A stretch of DNA of 64,000 nt, taken from contig NZ_LMFC01000003.1 of the NCBI RefSeq assembly GCF_001426705.1, forward strand, positions 636,841-700,840, in the 5' to 3' direction. The DNA is from Cellulomonas sp. Root485. GTDB lineage: Bacteria; Actinomycetota; Actinomycetes; Actinomycetales; Cellulomonadaceae. The notes under the pieces are model-generated. The model saw nothing but the letters and a program-made list of their open reading frames with translations, was not told the DNA's origin and did no database searches. Position numbers and translations under genes: made by a program. Shown one piece after another: positions 1-8,919 of the stretch; the stretch's first letter is position 1; every line of letters starts with the position of its first letter.

Positions 1-1
1 C

Positions 2-193
2 GCGGGCGACCGCGTGCAGCTGACCGCTCGGGGCACCGTGCTGTCGTTGCCGGTCGAGGCGGCACCGGCCCTGGAGGCGCTGCGCACCGGCGACCCGGTC
101 ACCGTCGGGTCGCTCCCCGGGCTCGACCTGGCCAGCGCGCTCGTCGTCGTCCGCCGCCTGCTGCGCGAGGGCGTGGTGGTGACGTCGCCGTGA
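2..193 (+). CDS. C-terminal end of a cupin/JmjC-type protein (partial)
   Basis: An open frame enters from the left edge and ends at a TGA at 191-193, giving 63 residues. It has an alternating hydrophobic/charged pattern ending in a short winged-helix-like stretch (SALVVVRRLLREGVVV-type). The next gene is a sucrase-ferredoxin, and in many actinobacteria that gene follows a cupin (JmjC, RoxA-like ribosomal oxygenase) protein whose C-terminus is a winged helix. The family call therefore rests on tail character plus context. No catalytic residues are in view. It ends 7 bases before the next start, so the two genes are probably cotranscribed. Confidence 0.45.
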   Translation, partial: AGDRVQLTARGTVLSLPVEAAPALEALRTGDPVTVGSLPGLDLASALVVVRRLLREGVVVTSP

Positions 194-200
194 CCTCGTC

Positions 201-1076
201 GTGAGCGGAGAGTGGGTGCCCTGCAGCGACGGCGCCCGCGACCGCGGCGACCCGCTCGTCGCCACCGGCTCTCACGGCGACCGCTGGTTCCTGGTCGAGA
301 ACCAGGCCGCGTGGGGACGGCACGCGCTGCTCGACCCGCCGTTCGACCACGCCCTCGGCCGAGCGCTGGTGCACCGGATCGAGGGCGACGGGATCCGCCC
401 GCTCGCCATCCGCCGCCCGGGCCGACGAGCCCCGCAGGTCGGTGTCCGGTGGGCGCTCGTCGACTCACGCCCCGGCCGGGAGTCGGTGCGCTGGGGCCAC
501 GTCGTCGATGCCCGCGACCTGCTCGACGTGCCGCTCGACGGCTCTGCGGGTGTGCCGTCGGACCGGCCCGTCTTCGCCGTCTGCGCCCACGGCCGCCACG
601 ACCAGTGCTGTGCCGTCCGCGGGCGGGTGGTCGCGGCGCGGTTGGCGACGCGGTACCCGGAGGAGACCTGGGAGTGCTCGCACCTGGGTGGTGACCGGTT
701 CGCGGGCACGATGGTCCTGCTCCCGCACGGCCTGTACTACGGCTGGGTCGACGACGGCGACGCGGTCACGGTGGCCGACGCCTACCTCGCCGGACAGGTC
801 GACCCGCGACTCCTGCGCGGCCGCAGCGCGTACTCGCACCCGGTGCAGGCCGCGCAGCACTTCGCCCGGGAACAGCTCGGCGACCACCGCCTCGACGCCT
901 ACCCGCCGCTGGGCGAGCAGCGCACGCCCGACGGCTGGTCCGTCCGGCTCGACGCCCCCGACGGTCCGGTGACCGTCGGGCTCGTCGAGACGTCGTCGGC
1001 ACCCCTGCTCTCCACCTGCGCCGCCACGCAGGCGCTGCCGGTGCGGCAGTGGTCGCTCGCCGGGATCGAGTCCTAG
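201..1076 (+). CDS. Sucrase/ferredoxin-like (Apd1-type) protein
   Basis: A 291-residue protein of the Suc_Fer-like family, a thioredoxin-fold group with a C-terminal Cys/His site that in characterised relatives binds a [2Fe-2S] cluster. Visible marks are C128, the CC pair at 136-137 inside CAHGRHDQCC, and the HLGGDRFAGT block at about 161-170. The C-terminal third (about 210-290) is the usual extra helical domain. GTG start at 201, seven bases after the upstream stop; cytoplasmic, no signal peptide. Its last three bases overlap the stop of the convergent VOC gene. The family is secure, but its physiological role in bacteria is not established. Confidence 0.88.
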   Translation: MSGEWVPCSDGARDRGDPLVATGSHGDRWFLVENQAAWGRHALLDPPFDHALGRALVHRIEGDGIRPLAIRRPGRRAPQVGVRWALVDSRPGRESVRWGHVVDARDLLDVPLDGSAGVPSDRPVFAVCAHGRHDQCCAVRGRVVAARLATRYPEETWECSHLGGDRFAGTMVLLPHGLYYGWVDDGDAVTVADAYLAGQVDPRLLRGRSAYSHPVQAAQHFAREQLGDHRLDAYPPLGEQRTPDGWSVRLDAPDGPVTVGLVETSSAPLLSTCAATQALPVRQWSLAGIES

Positions 1077-1477
1077 GACGCCTGCGAGATCCGGATGTGG
1101 TTGCCCGACGGGTCACGGAACGCGCAGTCGCGCGGGCCCCAGCCCTGGTCGGTCGGCTCCTGGACCACCTCGGCGCCGGACGCCTTCACGGTCTCGAAGG
1201 TCGCGTCCACGTCGTCAGAGGCGAAGACGAGCATCGGCAGGACGCCCTTGGCGAGCAGCTCCTGGATGACGTCGCCGTCGGCCTGCGAACGGCCGGCGTG
1301 GGGGTCGGACAGCACGATGCCCAGACCGGGCTGGGCGTCACTGCCGAGGGTGACCCAGCGGTGGTCGCCGGCGGACACGTCCTGCGTGACCTCGAGGCCC
1401 AGGGCGTCCCGGTAGAAGGGGAGCGCCTCGTCGACGTCGCTGACGGTGATGTTGGTGTACTGGAGTGAGATCGTCAT
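1073..1477 (-). CDS. VOC (glyoxalase/bleomycin-resistance) family protein
   Basis: A 134-residue single VOC protein with two beta-alpha-beta-beta-beta repeats. The opening QYTNITVSDVDEALPFYRD and the closing CAFRDPSGNHIRI are the standard ends of the two modules. VOC proteins are metal-dependent isomerases, dioxygenases or drug-binding proteins, and the substrate cannot be read here. ATG start at 1477. It lies 53 bases after the aldo/keto reductase on the same strand, so it is probably the last gene of the GH3-methyltransferase-reductase-VOC run. Its stop overlaps the stop of the convergent sucrase-ferredoxin gene. Confidence 0.88.
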   Translation of the reverse strand: MTISLQYTNITVSDVDEALPFYRDALGLEVTQDVSAGDHRWVTLGSDAQPGLGIVLSDPHAGRSQADGDVIQELLAKGVLPMLVFASDDVDATFETVKASGAEVVQEPTDQGWGPRDCAFRDPSGNHIRISQAS

Positions 1478-1530
1478 GAGACCGACCCTAGGAGCGCGGT
1501 TCCCGGCACCGCTTCTTCGATCCTGACCAC

Positions 1531-2460
1531 TTACGGGACGATGTACCCCGCCGTCCGGAACAGCTCGTACCACTCCGGCCGCGTCAGCGGGATGTCGGAG
1601 CCCTGCGCCGCACCCGTGACCCGGTCGGGGCTCGTCGTGCCCAGGATCACCTGCATCTGCGCGGGGTGCCGGGTGATCCAGGCGGTCGCGATCGCGATGG
1701 CCGGGACGTCGTACTTCGCGGCCAGCCGGTCGATCACCGCGTTGAGCTCCGGGTAGTCGGGCGAGCCGAGGAAGACGCCGGTGAAGAAGCCCGCCTGGAA
1801 CGGGGACCACGCCTGGATGGTGATGTCGTGCAGGCGGCAGTAGTCGAGGATGCCGCCGTCGCGGTCGATCGACTGGTCCTCGGCCTGCATGTTGGCGGCC
1901 ACCCCGCGGGCGATGATCGACGAGTGCGTGATCGACAGCTGCAGCTGGTTGGCCACGATCGGCTGGCGCACGAACTTCTTCAGCAGCGCGATCTGCCCGG
2001 GCGTCTGGTTGGACACCCCGAACGCACGCACCTTGCCCGCAGCCTCGAGCTCGTCGAACGCGCGCGCCACCTCCTCCGGCTCCACCAGCGCGTCCGGGCG
2101 GTGCAGCAGCAGGATGTCGAGGTAGTCGGTCCCGAGCGCGGCGAGCGAGCCGTCCACCGACTCGATGATGTGCTCGTAGGAGAAGTCGAAGCCGTCGGGC
2201 GGGACGATGCCGCACTTGGACTGGATGACGACCTCGGCACGGTCGGCCGGGGTCAGCCGCAGCGCCTCGGCGTACCGCCGCTCGCACACGTGCATCGCGC
2301 CGCCGTAGATGTCGGCGTGGTCGATCATCGTGATCCCCGCGTCGCGTCCCGCGGCGACCAGGGTGCGGATCTCGTCGTCGGACTTGTCGGCGATGCGCAT
2401 CAGCCCGAGCACCACGTTGGGCACGACGATGTCTGTTCCGGGCAGGGTGAAGGTCTTCAT
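1531..2460 (-). CDS. Aldo/keto reductase
   Basis: A 309-residue TIM-barrel oxidoreductase using NAD(P)H. The catalytic tetrad is visible: Asp and Tyr in MIDHADIYG, Lys in VIQSKCG and His in LLLHRPDA. The C-terminal part carries the cofactor-binding loop with ITRHPAQMQVILGTTSPDR. Length and pattern resemble the YdhF-type reductases of COG4989. It begins 22 bases after the methyltransferase stop and probably shares its transcript. The substrate is unknown; the link to the GH3 gene three genes upstream hints at sugar-derived carbonyls, which is inference only. Confidence 0.92.
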   Translation of the reverse strand: MKTFTLPGTDIVVPNVVLGLMRIADKSDDEIRTLVAAGRDAGITMIDHADIYGGAMHVCERRYAEALRLTPADRAEVVIQSKCGIVPPDGFDFSYEHIIESVDGSLAALGTDYLDILLLHRPDALVEPEEVARAFDELEAAGKVRAFGVSNQTPGQIALLKKFVRQPIVANQLQLSITHSSIIARGVAANMQAEDQSIDRDGGILDYCRLHDITIQAWSPFQAGFFTGVFLGSPDYPELNAVIDRLAAKYDVPAIAIATAWITRHPAQMQVILGTTSPDRVTGAAQGSDIPLTRPEWYELFRTAGYIVP

Positions 2461-2482
2461 CGCCTCATGCTGCGTCGGAACC

Positions 2483-3115
2483 TCACGCCCCGCGCGCCGA
2501 GGTCGCGAGCAGGCTCGCCTGCGGGCGGCGTTCCCGGCCGGTCGGCTCGCGGACCAGGCGGGAGTCCACGACGAACCCCGCGTCCTCCAGGAGCGCCGCC
2601 ACCGTGTCCGGTGAGTGCAGCCACGCGTCGCACTGCACGTCGTGCCCGTACGCGTGCGTCAGCGACCGGTGCTCGTCGGCCCCCGCCTGGAAGCCCAGCA
2701 GCACGTGCCCGCCCGGCGCGACCACGCGACGGAGCTCGCCGACGACCGCCGGCAGCCCGTCCGGCGGCGTGTGGATGATCGAGTACCAGGCCAGCACGCC
2801 GGCCACCCCCGCGTCGGGCAGGTCGAGCGCGGTCATCGACCCGACCTCGAAGCGCAGCGACGGGTGGTCGCGACGAGCCACCGCGATCATGCCCGGGGAC
2901 AGGTCGATGCCGACCACGTCGATGCCCAGCCCGGACAGGTACGCGGTCAGCCGGCCTGTCCCGCAGCCGACGTCCGCGACCAGTCCGTCGACCCGGTCGG
3001 CGAAGTCGGCGAGCATCGCGCGGTCGAGCGGACCCTCGGCGTCCAGCCCGGTGACGATGCGCGCGTAGTCCTCCGCGACGGTGTCGTACGTCGTGCGGGT
3101 GGCGTCGAGGCCCAC
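2483..3115 (-). CDS. Class I SAM-dependent methyltransferase
   Basis: A 210-residue Rossmann-fold methyltransferase. Motif I reads VADVGCGTGRLT (about 48-59), the acidic motif II is VVGIDLSPGM, and the post-I segment VLAWYSIIHTP follows. GTG start three bases after the GH3 stop, so it is almost certainly translated from the same mRNA. A close relative lies at 25392-26033 in this window: both share YDTVAE.YARI, the DVGCG.G motif, IDLSP.M and VLAWYS.IH. The methyl acceptor is unknown. Confidence 0.9.
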   Translation of the reverse strand: MGLDATRTTYDTVAEDYARIVTGLDAEGPLDRAMLADFADRVDGLVADVGCGTGRLTAYLSGLGIDVVGIDLSPGMIAVARRDHPSLRFEVGSMTALDLPDAGVAGVLAWYSIIHTPPDGLPAVVGELRRVVAPGGHVLLGFQAGADEHRSLTHAYGHDVQCDAWLHSPDTVAALLEDAGFVVDSRLVREPTGRERRPQASLLATSARGA

Positions 3116-3118
3116 AGG

Positions 3119-5356
3119 TCAGTCCCGGACCACGAAGCCCGCCCGCAGCAGCACCTCGTCGCGCGACGACGGGCCCACCAACAGCTCGAACCTCCCCGGC
3201 TCCACGATCCGACGGCCGCTCGCGTCGACCAGCGTGCAGTCCGCGACGGGCAGCGTGAGGTCGACCACCACTCGCTCACCGGGCGCGACGTCCACCTGCC
3301 GGTAGGTCTTGAGCTCCTTGGTCGCCCAGGTCACCGACGTGACGGTGTCGCGGACGTAGACCTGCACGGTCTCCAGCGACGGCCGGTCCCCCGTGTTGTG
3401 CAGCGTGACGTGGGCGCGCACGGTGTCGTCGGCGCCGAGCACGGGCTCGAGCACCTGCAGGTCCGCGTACTCGACGGTGGTGTAGGACAGTCCCTCACCG
3501 AACGCGAACGGCACCCGCTGCGTCAGGTCCGCGTACCGCGTCCCGTGCTGGCCGGGCAGCTGGTTGTAGAACACCGGCAGCTGGCCGACGTGCTCCGCGA
3601 AGGAGATGGGCAGGCGGCCAGACGGCTCGATCCGGCCCAGCACCAGCTCGGCGATCGCGGTCCCGCCGCGCATGCCCGGGTTCGCGGCCCAGATGATCGC
3701 GGCGGCGTTCCTGGCCGACGGCGGGAGCACGTGCGGCTTGCTCGCGATGACGACGACCACCATCGGCGTGCCCGTCTCCGCGAGCGCGTCGAGCAGGGCG
3801 ACCTGCCCGCCGACGAGCTCGAGCGTCGCGGTCGACCGGCCCTCGCCCACCAGCTCGATACGGTCACCGACGACCGCCACGACGACGTCGGCGGACCGCG
3901 CGGCGGCCACCGCCTCCGCGATCAGCGTGGCGTCGGGGTCGACGGGGAACACGACCTGCGGACGCGGCTGGCCGTCGGGGAAGAACTCGCCGTCCGGGTC
4001 CACACCGAGCGTGAGGATGTCCGCACCACGGGCGTGCGTGACGGTCCAGCCGTCGGGCACCTGGGCGCGGAAGCCGTCGAGCACGGTCTGCGTCAGCTCG
4101 CGGGGGTGGCCGTCGGGCAGCCAGTCGGCCTGGCCCGAGGCACCCGCCCAGTCGCCGAGCTGGGTGTGCTGGTCGTCGGCGTTGGGGCCGACGACCGCGA
4201 TCGTCTTCGCGGTGGCCGACAGCGGGAGCGTCCCGTCGTTGGTCAGGAGCACCAGCGAGCGCCGCGCCAGCTCCAGGTTCAGCTCGGCGTGCTCGGCCGA
4301 GCCGATGACCGCCGTCTGGCGCTCCACCGACGGGTGCCGGGGGTCCTCGAACAGCCCCAGCTCGAACTTCAGCGTGAGGATCCGGCCGACGGCCGCGTCG
4401 AGGGCGGCCTCGTCGAGGAGCCCGTCGTGCACCGCCTCCTGTGCCCCCTCGAAGAAGCCCGGCGTCGTCATGACCATGTCGTTGCCGGCCCGGACGGCGG
4501 CGGCCGACGCGTGCGCGTAGTCGGGCTGGATGTGCTGCTCCCAGACCATCCGGCCGACGTTGTCCCAGTCGGTGACCAGCGTGCCCTCGTAGCCCCACTC
4601 GCCGCGCAGGACCTCGCCCAGCAGCCACTCGTTGATGGTGATCGGCACGCCGTCCATCGACTGGTACCCGAGCATGAACGTCCGGCAGCCCTCGCGGGCC
4701 ACGCGCTCGAACGGGGGCAGGAACCACGAGCGGAGCTTGCGGCGCGAGATGTCCGCCTCCGTGGCGTCGCGCCCACCCTGCGTCTCGGAGTAGCCGGCGA
4801 AGTGCTTGGCGGTGGCCAGGATCGCCGTCGGGTCGGACAGGCCGTCGCCCTGGTAGCCGCGGACCATCGCCGACGAGAGCTCCCCGATGAGGAACGGGTC
4901 CTCGCCGAACGTCTCGCTGACCCGGCCCCAGCGCAGGTCCCGGGCGATGCAGAGCACGGGGGAGAACGTCCAGTGGATCCCGGTCGCGGCCACCTCGACC
5001 GCCGTGGCACGCGCACCGCGCTCCAGCAGGTCCGCGTCCCACGTGGCGGCCATGCCCAGCTGCGTCGGGAAGATCGTCGCGCCCTCCCAGAAGGAGTGCC
5101 CGTGGATGCAGTCCTCCGCGACGAGCAGCGGGATCTGCAGCCGCGTCCGCGCGGTGAGCTCGTGCGCCTGGCGCACCCGCTCCGGGGACGTGTGCAGGAT
5201 CGACCCGACGTGCAGGTTGAGGACCAGGTCCTCGACGCTGCCCTGGGCGTTCAGCTGCATCATCTGCCCGACCTTCTCCTCGAGCGTCATGCGCCCGACG
5301 AGGTCGGCGACGCGTTCGGCGACGGGAAGAGAAGGGTCCTGGTACGGCGCGTTCAT
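3119..5356 (-). CDS. Glycoside hydrolase family 3 beta-glycosidase
   Basis: A 745-residue GH3 enzyme, full length for the beta-glucosidase/xylosidase group. The N-terminal TIM barrel (about 15-330) contains the KHFAGYSETQGGRD active-site strand and the nucleophile Asp in LVTDWDN near residue 262. The alpha/beta sandwich domain follows (about 380-620), and a fibronectin-III-like domain closes the protein (about 665-735). No signal peptide, so it should hydrolyse imported oligosaccharides in the cytoplasm. I chose the ATG at 5356; a longer frame begins at a TTG at 5422 but would overlap the divergent acetyltransferase start. First gene of a four-gene leftward run. Confidence 0.93.
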   Translation of the reverse strand: MNAPYQDPSLPVAERVADLVGRMTLEEKVGQMMQLNAQGSVEDLVLNLHVGSILHTSPERVRQAHELTARTRLQIPLLVAEDCIHGHSFWEGATIFPTQLGMAATWDADLLERGARATAVEVAATGIHWTFSPVLCIARDLRWGRVSETFGEDPFLIGELSSAMVRGYQGDGLSDPTAILATAKHFAGYSETQGGRDATEADISRRKLRSWFLPPFERVAREGCRTFMLGYQSMDGVPITINEWLLGEVLRGEWGYEGTLVTDWDNVGRMVWEQHIQPDYAHASAAAVRAGNDMVMTTPGFFEGAQEAVHDGLLDEAALDAAVGRILTLKFELGLFEDPRHPSVERQTAVIGSAEHAELNLELARRSLVLLTNDGTLPLSATAKTIAVVGPNADDQHTQLGDWAGASGQADWLPDGHPRELTQTVLDGFRAQVPDGWTVTHARGADILTLGVDPDGEFFPDGQPRPQVVFPVDPDATLIAEAVAAARSADVVVAVVGDRIELVGEGRSTATLELVGGQVALLDALAETGTPMVVVVIASKPHVLPPSARNAAAIIWAANPGMRGGTAIAELVLGRIEPSGRLPISFAEHVGQLPVFYNQLPGQHGTRYADLTQRVPFAFGEGLSYTTVEYADLQVLEPVLGADDTVRAHVTLHNTGDRPSLETVQVYVRDTVTSVTWATKELKTYRQVDVAPGERVVVDLTLPVADCTLVDASGRRIVEPGRFELLVGPSSRDEVLLRAGFVVRD

Positions 5357-5421
5357 GGCGATGTCCCGGTGTCGGATCGATTCGAGGATGATGTCTGCGG
5401 GACACCCTAGAGGAGCGTGCA

Positions 5422-6030
5422 ATGACGGACGAGTACGAAGCGGTTCGGGCGAAGCTGAACGACGGATCGCTGTATGTCGACTTCGGCCCCGGGCTGGAGG
5501 AGCTCGAGGCCGATCGCGTCGCGGGCAAGGAGCTGACCTACGACTACAACCACTCCCGCCCCGGTGAGGCCGCCCGACGGACGTCGCTCCTGCGGCAGCT
5601 GCTCGGATCCGTCGGTTCGGATCCCTGGGTCGAGCCGCCGTTCCACGTGTCCTACGGCTCGCACGTGCACGTCGGCGACGGCTTCTACGCGAACTTCAAC
5701 CTGGTGCTCGTCGACGACGCCGACATCCACATCGGCGACCGCGTCCTGATCGCGCCCAACGTCACCATCTCGACCGCGGGCCACCCCACCGTGCCCGAGG
5801 AGCGCGTCGGCGGCTGGCAGTTCTCCCTGCCGGTGCGCATCGAGGACGACGTGTGGATCGGCGCGAACGTCGTGATCCTGCCCGGCGTGACCATCGGCGC
5901 GGGCAGCGTGATCGGCGCCGGCTCCGTCGTCACGCGCGACATCCCGCCGCGCGTCGTCGCGGTCGGGTCGCCGTGCCGGGTGCTGCGGTCGGTGGACGAG
6001 GGGGACCGGCCTCCGCACCGGAGGCGGTAG
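5422..6030 (+). CDS. Maltose/galactoside-type O-acetyltransferase
   Basis: A 202-residue left-handed beta-helix acetyltransferase that moves acetyl from acetyl-CoA to a sugar hydroxyl. The N-terminal Mac segment (about 1-60) is followed by hexapeptide repeats (VHVGDGF, IHIGDRV, VWIGANVVILPGVTIGAGSVIGAG in three pieces). The catalytic His is in ISTAGHPTVP, about residue 120. ATG start with AGGAG seven bases upstream. It is divergent from the GH3 gene with a 65-base gap, so the two may share regulation as a sugar-handling pair. Confidence 0.92.
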   Translation: MTDEYEAVRAKLNDGSLYVDFGPGLEELEADRVAGKELTYDYNHSRPGEAARRTSLLRQLLGSVGSDPWVEPPFHVSYGSHVHVGDGFYANFNLVLVDDADIHIGDRVLIAPNVTISTAGHPTVPEERVGGWQFSLPVRIEDDVWIGANVVILPGVTIGAGSVIGAGSVVTRDIPPRVVAVGSPCRVLRSVDEGDRPPHRRR

Positions 6031-6228
6031 CCGCGCTCCTCTGTTGTGCGTCCCGCGCACCCTCCCGACGATCAGGGCGGACGGGGACGCGATCCTCCGT
6101 TGCTTTTCACCGCCTTCCCGACGGCCCCCCGACCTCGCCGACCGGCCGCGACCGAGCCCGTGGATGCGGTGCCCGCGCGGAACTGGTCCGCCTATATGCA
6201 CAGGTCAGCGCCGGATGTCAGCGGCCAG

Positions 6229-6244
6229 TCGTACACTTGTTCTA
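6229..6244 (+). promoter_or_regulatory. LexA/SOS-box-like palindrome
   Basis: The 16-mer TCGTACACTTGTTCTA matches the actinobacterial LexA consensus TCGAAC-N4-GTTCGA at 10 of 12 defined positions, and both halves are intact at their cores (AC and GTTC). It sits 42 bases before the start of the DUF222-HNH endonuclease. Mycobacterial relatives of that family (13E12 repeats) are reported as DNA-damage inducible. Damage control of this gene is inference. Confidence 0.55.
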
Positions 6245-6285
6245 GCCCGGTGCGGGTGGTTGCGGTGCGACTGGAGGTGATCACG

Positions 6286-7980
6286 GTGACGGTGCTGCTC
6301 GCCGAACCCGTCGTCACTCGTTCCCCTGAGCGCGGTCGCATCCCCACCGATGCCATCCCCGCGTCGCTCGACATGCCCGCCGAGGCCGGCTCGATCGCGC
6401 CGTCCGCTTCCGCGACGCCTTCGCTGGCGCCGTTGGCTGCCTCACTCCGGTCAGGACCGTCCCGCGCCACGATCTCCCCCGTCGCCTCACCTCCTTCCGC
6501 ACCTGCTCCCGCGGCCTTTGACCTGCCGAGCTCTACCTCCCTCGCGTCGCTCCCGGCGCCCGCCCTGGTGTGGGCCGACTCGGGGCGCGGCGCTCGTCCG
6601 GGAGCCTCGCCGACGGTGCCGACGGGTGCGCGCGTCGTGGACCTGGGTGCGGTGGAGGACTTCCCGCTCCCCGGGATCGACGTCGCGCAGCTGGTCGCGA
6701 TGCTCGGCTCGGTGCCCGTCGCAGAGGTGTCGGGGGCGGCGCTCGTGAACGGCGTCGCGGTTTGGCAGCAGGCCGTGAACATGATCCAGGCCGCGCAGGC
6801 GGCGTGGGTCCGCGAGCTCGAGGCCCGCACGCCGGACGCGCTGCGGCACGTCCCGGACGAGCTCGCGTGCGCGCTCGTCTCCACCAAGCGGCATGCGGAG
6901 AACCTGTTCCTGCGCTCGTGGGGTGCCGCCCAGCACCCGGCACTGGCGGACGCCTGGGCATCCGGAGCGGTCGACGCGCGCAAGGTCGACGTCATCCTGG
7001 ACGAGGTCCGCCGAGGCGGAGGAAGCCTGTCGGACGGCGAGGTCGCCGCGGTCGTCGCCGACGCCGTGGACAAGGCGGGGACGATGACCGGCCCTCAGCT
7101 GACCCGGCACGTGCGCACCACCCTGATCGCCGCGGACCCCGCCGTCTCCGAGCGACGGAGGGTGGTGGAGCGGGAGCGGCGAGGTGTCTTCCTCGAGCTG
7201 GCGCCCGACGCGATGGCCCGGCTGATTGCCTACCTCCCCGCGGCCGAGGCCACCGCGGCGTTCACCGCGATCGACGCCCTGGCCGGCCACGCTGCGGCGG
7301 ACGGCGATACCCGGACGGTGGACCAGCGCCGCGCGGACGCCTTCGCCGACGTGTTCACCTCGGTCCTGGACCGCCAGGCCACCCCCGACGGTAGCCCGCT
7401 GCCGACCCGGCACGGGCAGCGGGTCGCGCTGCAGGTCTCCGTCGCGGCCACCACCCTGCTCGGGCTGGACGATCGGCCCGCGCACCTCGGGTCGTACGGT
7501 CCGATCCCCGCGCAGGTCGCCCGTGAGCTTGCCCAGGACGCCACCTGGCGCCGGGTGCTCACCGACCCGGTCACCGGACAGGTCTGCTCCGTCGGCACCG
7601 CTGCCTACCGACCGGGGGCGGACCTGACCCGCACCGTCATGGCCCGCGACGTCACGTGCACGTTCCCCGGCTGCCGCCAGCCCGCGACCCGGTGCGAGAT
7701 CGACCACCGCATCCCCTACGACTTCGCCCGCAGCCCCGAGCAGCAGGTGCACGATCCGCAGACCTGCGAGGCGAACCTCCACGCGCTCTGCAAGCACCAC
7801 CACCAGGCCAAGACCGAGGGCTGGTGGACCGTGCACCACGACCCGGCCACCGGTGTCTCCTGGTGGACCGACCGTCACGGCATCACCTACGCCCGACATC
7901 CGGTCCGCGTCCTGGTCCCACCCGACGCCCTGCACCACCGAGCGACCTCACCGCCACCTCTCGGAGATCCGCCCTTCTAG
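6286..7980 (+). CDS. DUF222 / HNH endonuclease (13E12-repeat family)
   Basis: About 564 residues. After a low-complexity Ser/Ala/Pro N-terminal stretch (about 1-115), the DUF222 helical domain spans roughly 120-360. An HNH nuclease site follows near the C-terminus, with the two-Cys knuckle CTFPGC, the catalytic EIDH pair and LCKHHH as the metal-binding end. I chose GTG 6286 because the 11-mer GGAGGTGATCA at 6273-6283 is a perfect complement of the 16S tail with ideal spacing; the frame is open further upstream to 6046. Such genes are often multicopy and mobile-like in actinobacteria, and their function is unproven. Confidence 0.88.
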   Translation: MTVLLAEPVVTRSPERGRIPTDAIPASLDMPAEAGSIAPSASATPSLAPLAASLRSGPSRATISPVASPPSAPAPAAFDLPSSTSLASLPAPALVWADSGRGARPGASPTVPTGARVVDLGAVEDFPLPGIDVAQLVAMLGSVPVAEVSGAALVNGVAVWQQAVNMIQAAQAAWVRELEARTPDALRHVPDELACALVSTKRHAENLFLRSWGAAQHPALADAWASGAVDARKVDVILDEVRRGGGSLSDGEVAAVVADAVDKAGTMTGPQLTRHVRTTLIAADPAVSERRRVVERERRGVFLELAPDAMARLIAYLPAAEATAAFTAIDALAGHAAADGDTRTVDQRRADAFADVFTSVLDRQATPDGSPLPTRHGQRVALQVSVAATTLLGLDDRPAHLGSYGPIPAQVARELAQDATWRRVLTDPVTGQVCSVGTAAYRPGADLTRTVMARDVTCTFPGCRQPATRCEIDHRIPYDFARSPEQQVHDPQTCEANLHALCKHHHQAKTEGWWTVHHDPATGVSWWTDRHGITYARHPVRVLVPPDALHHRATSPPPLGDPPF

Positions 7981-8162
7981 GTGTGCTTGCCTCATCCTCG
8001 TCGAGGCACAGCGCCGCGCGACGCGTCTGGGCGGATGACGTCGCGAGTACGCCCTCGGGGCGCACGACACCCCAGCGCGGCGCCCCAGGCGAACCGCACG
8101 GCTCCGCACGCCGGCCCGGCATGCGGGGTGCGAAATCCAGAACGCGCAGCGGAGTTGCCCGT

Positions 8163-8168
8163 TACCTT
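8163..8168 (+). promoter_or_regulatory. -10 element TACCTT, probable leaderless start
   Basis: TACCTT fits TANNNT and lies 7 bases before the ATG at 8176; no Shine-Dalgarno sequence is present. The 195-base gap before this gene (7981-8175) otherwise shows only a weak imperfect hairpin just after the endonuclease stop. Confidence 0.5.
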
Positions 8169-8175
8169 GGCGCGC

Positions 8176-8919
8176 ATGCGCATCGCCGTCCTGTCCGACG
8201 TGCACGGCAACCTGACCGCGTTCGACGCCGTGCTGGCCGACATCGACGCCCGCGGGATCACCACGATCCTCAATCTGGGCGACGTCGCCGGGAAGGGTCC
8301 ACGCGGCTCGGCGGCGATCGCCCGGACGCGTGAGCGCTGTGCGCTGACGGTCCGCGGGAACTGGGACGACTTCCTGCCGGCGTCGGCCGAGCACGAGGAC
8401 CCGTCGATTCGGTGGTGGCACGACGAGCTGACCGCCGACGACCGCGGCTGGCTGAAGAACCTGCCGCTCAGCCACGACCTGGTGGTCGCCGGCCGCAACA
8501 TCCGGCTGTTCCACGCGTCGGCGACGAGCGTCTACACCCGAGTGCACTTCCACCACACCGACGACGAGTTCGCGGCGATGTTCGCGACGACCGAGCTCAC
8601 CGGCGACGGCCCGGAACCGACGGTGGTCCTCTACGGCGACGTGCACGACGCCTACGTCGAGACGGACCACGGCCGCACCCTGGTCAACGTGGGCAGCGTC
8701 GGCAACCCCCTCGACGAGACGACCGCGTCCTACGTGGTCCTCGAGGGCGTCGGGGAGACGTTCAGCCTGCAGGTCGTGCGCGTGCCGTACGACGTCGAGG
8801 CGGAGATCGCGGTCGCGCGGTCCGTCGGGATGCCCGAGCTGGAGCCGTGGTCGATCGAGCTGCGGACCGCCGTCTACCGCGGCCGGCACGCCGAGCTGGG
8901 GCTCAGCGTCCCGGGCTGA
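8176..8919 (+). CDS. Calcineurin-like metallophosphoesterase
   Basis: A 247-residue cytoplasmic phosphoesterase. Metal-binding motifs appear in order: LSDVHGN near the start, LGDVAGKG, RGNWDDF (in place of the usual GNHE), HAS and YGDVHDAY. This pattern matches the YfcE/MPP-superfamily proteins, which hydrolyse phosphodiesters or phosphomonoesters with two metal ions; the substrate is unknown. Start taken at ATG 8176 where the conserved RIAVLSDVHG begins. Its last 17 bases overlap the 3' end of the convergent helicase gene. Confidence 0.9.
   Translation: MRIAVLSDVHGNLTAFDAVLADIDARGITTILNLGDVAGKGPRGSAAIARTRERCALTVRGNWDDFLPASAEHEDPSIRWWHDELTADDRGWLKNLPLSHDLVVAGRNIRLFHASATSVYTRVHFHHTDDEFAAMFATTELTGDGPEPTVVLYGDVHDAYVETDHGRTLVNVGSVGNPLDETTASYVVLEGVGETFSLQVVRVPYDVEAEIAVARSVGMPELEPWSIELRTAVYRGRHAELGLSVPG

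Noticed and set aside
2615-5410. Long + strand open frame opposite the GH3 and methyltransferase genes
   Set aside because: Low-complexity shadow; the minus-strand genes have complete catalytic motifs.
6286-7980. Mobile intron or IS call for the HNH gene
   Set aside because: No inverted repeats, target duplication or intron structure; it is a DUF222-type chromosomal gene.
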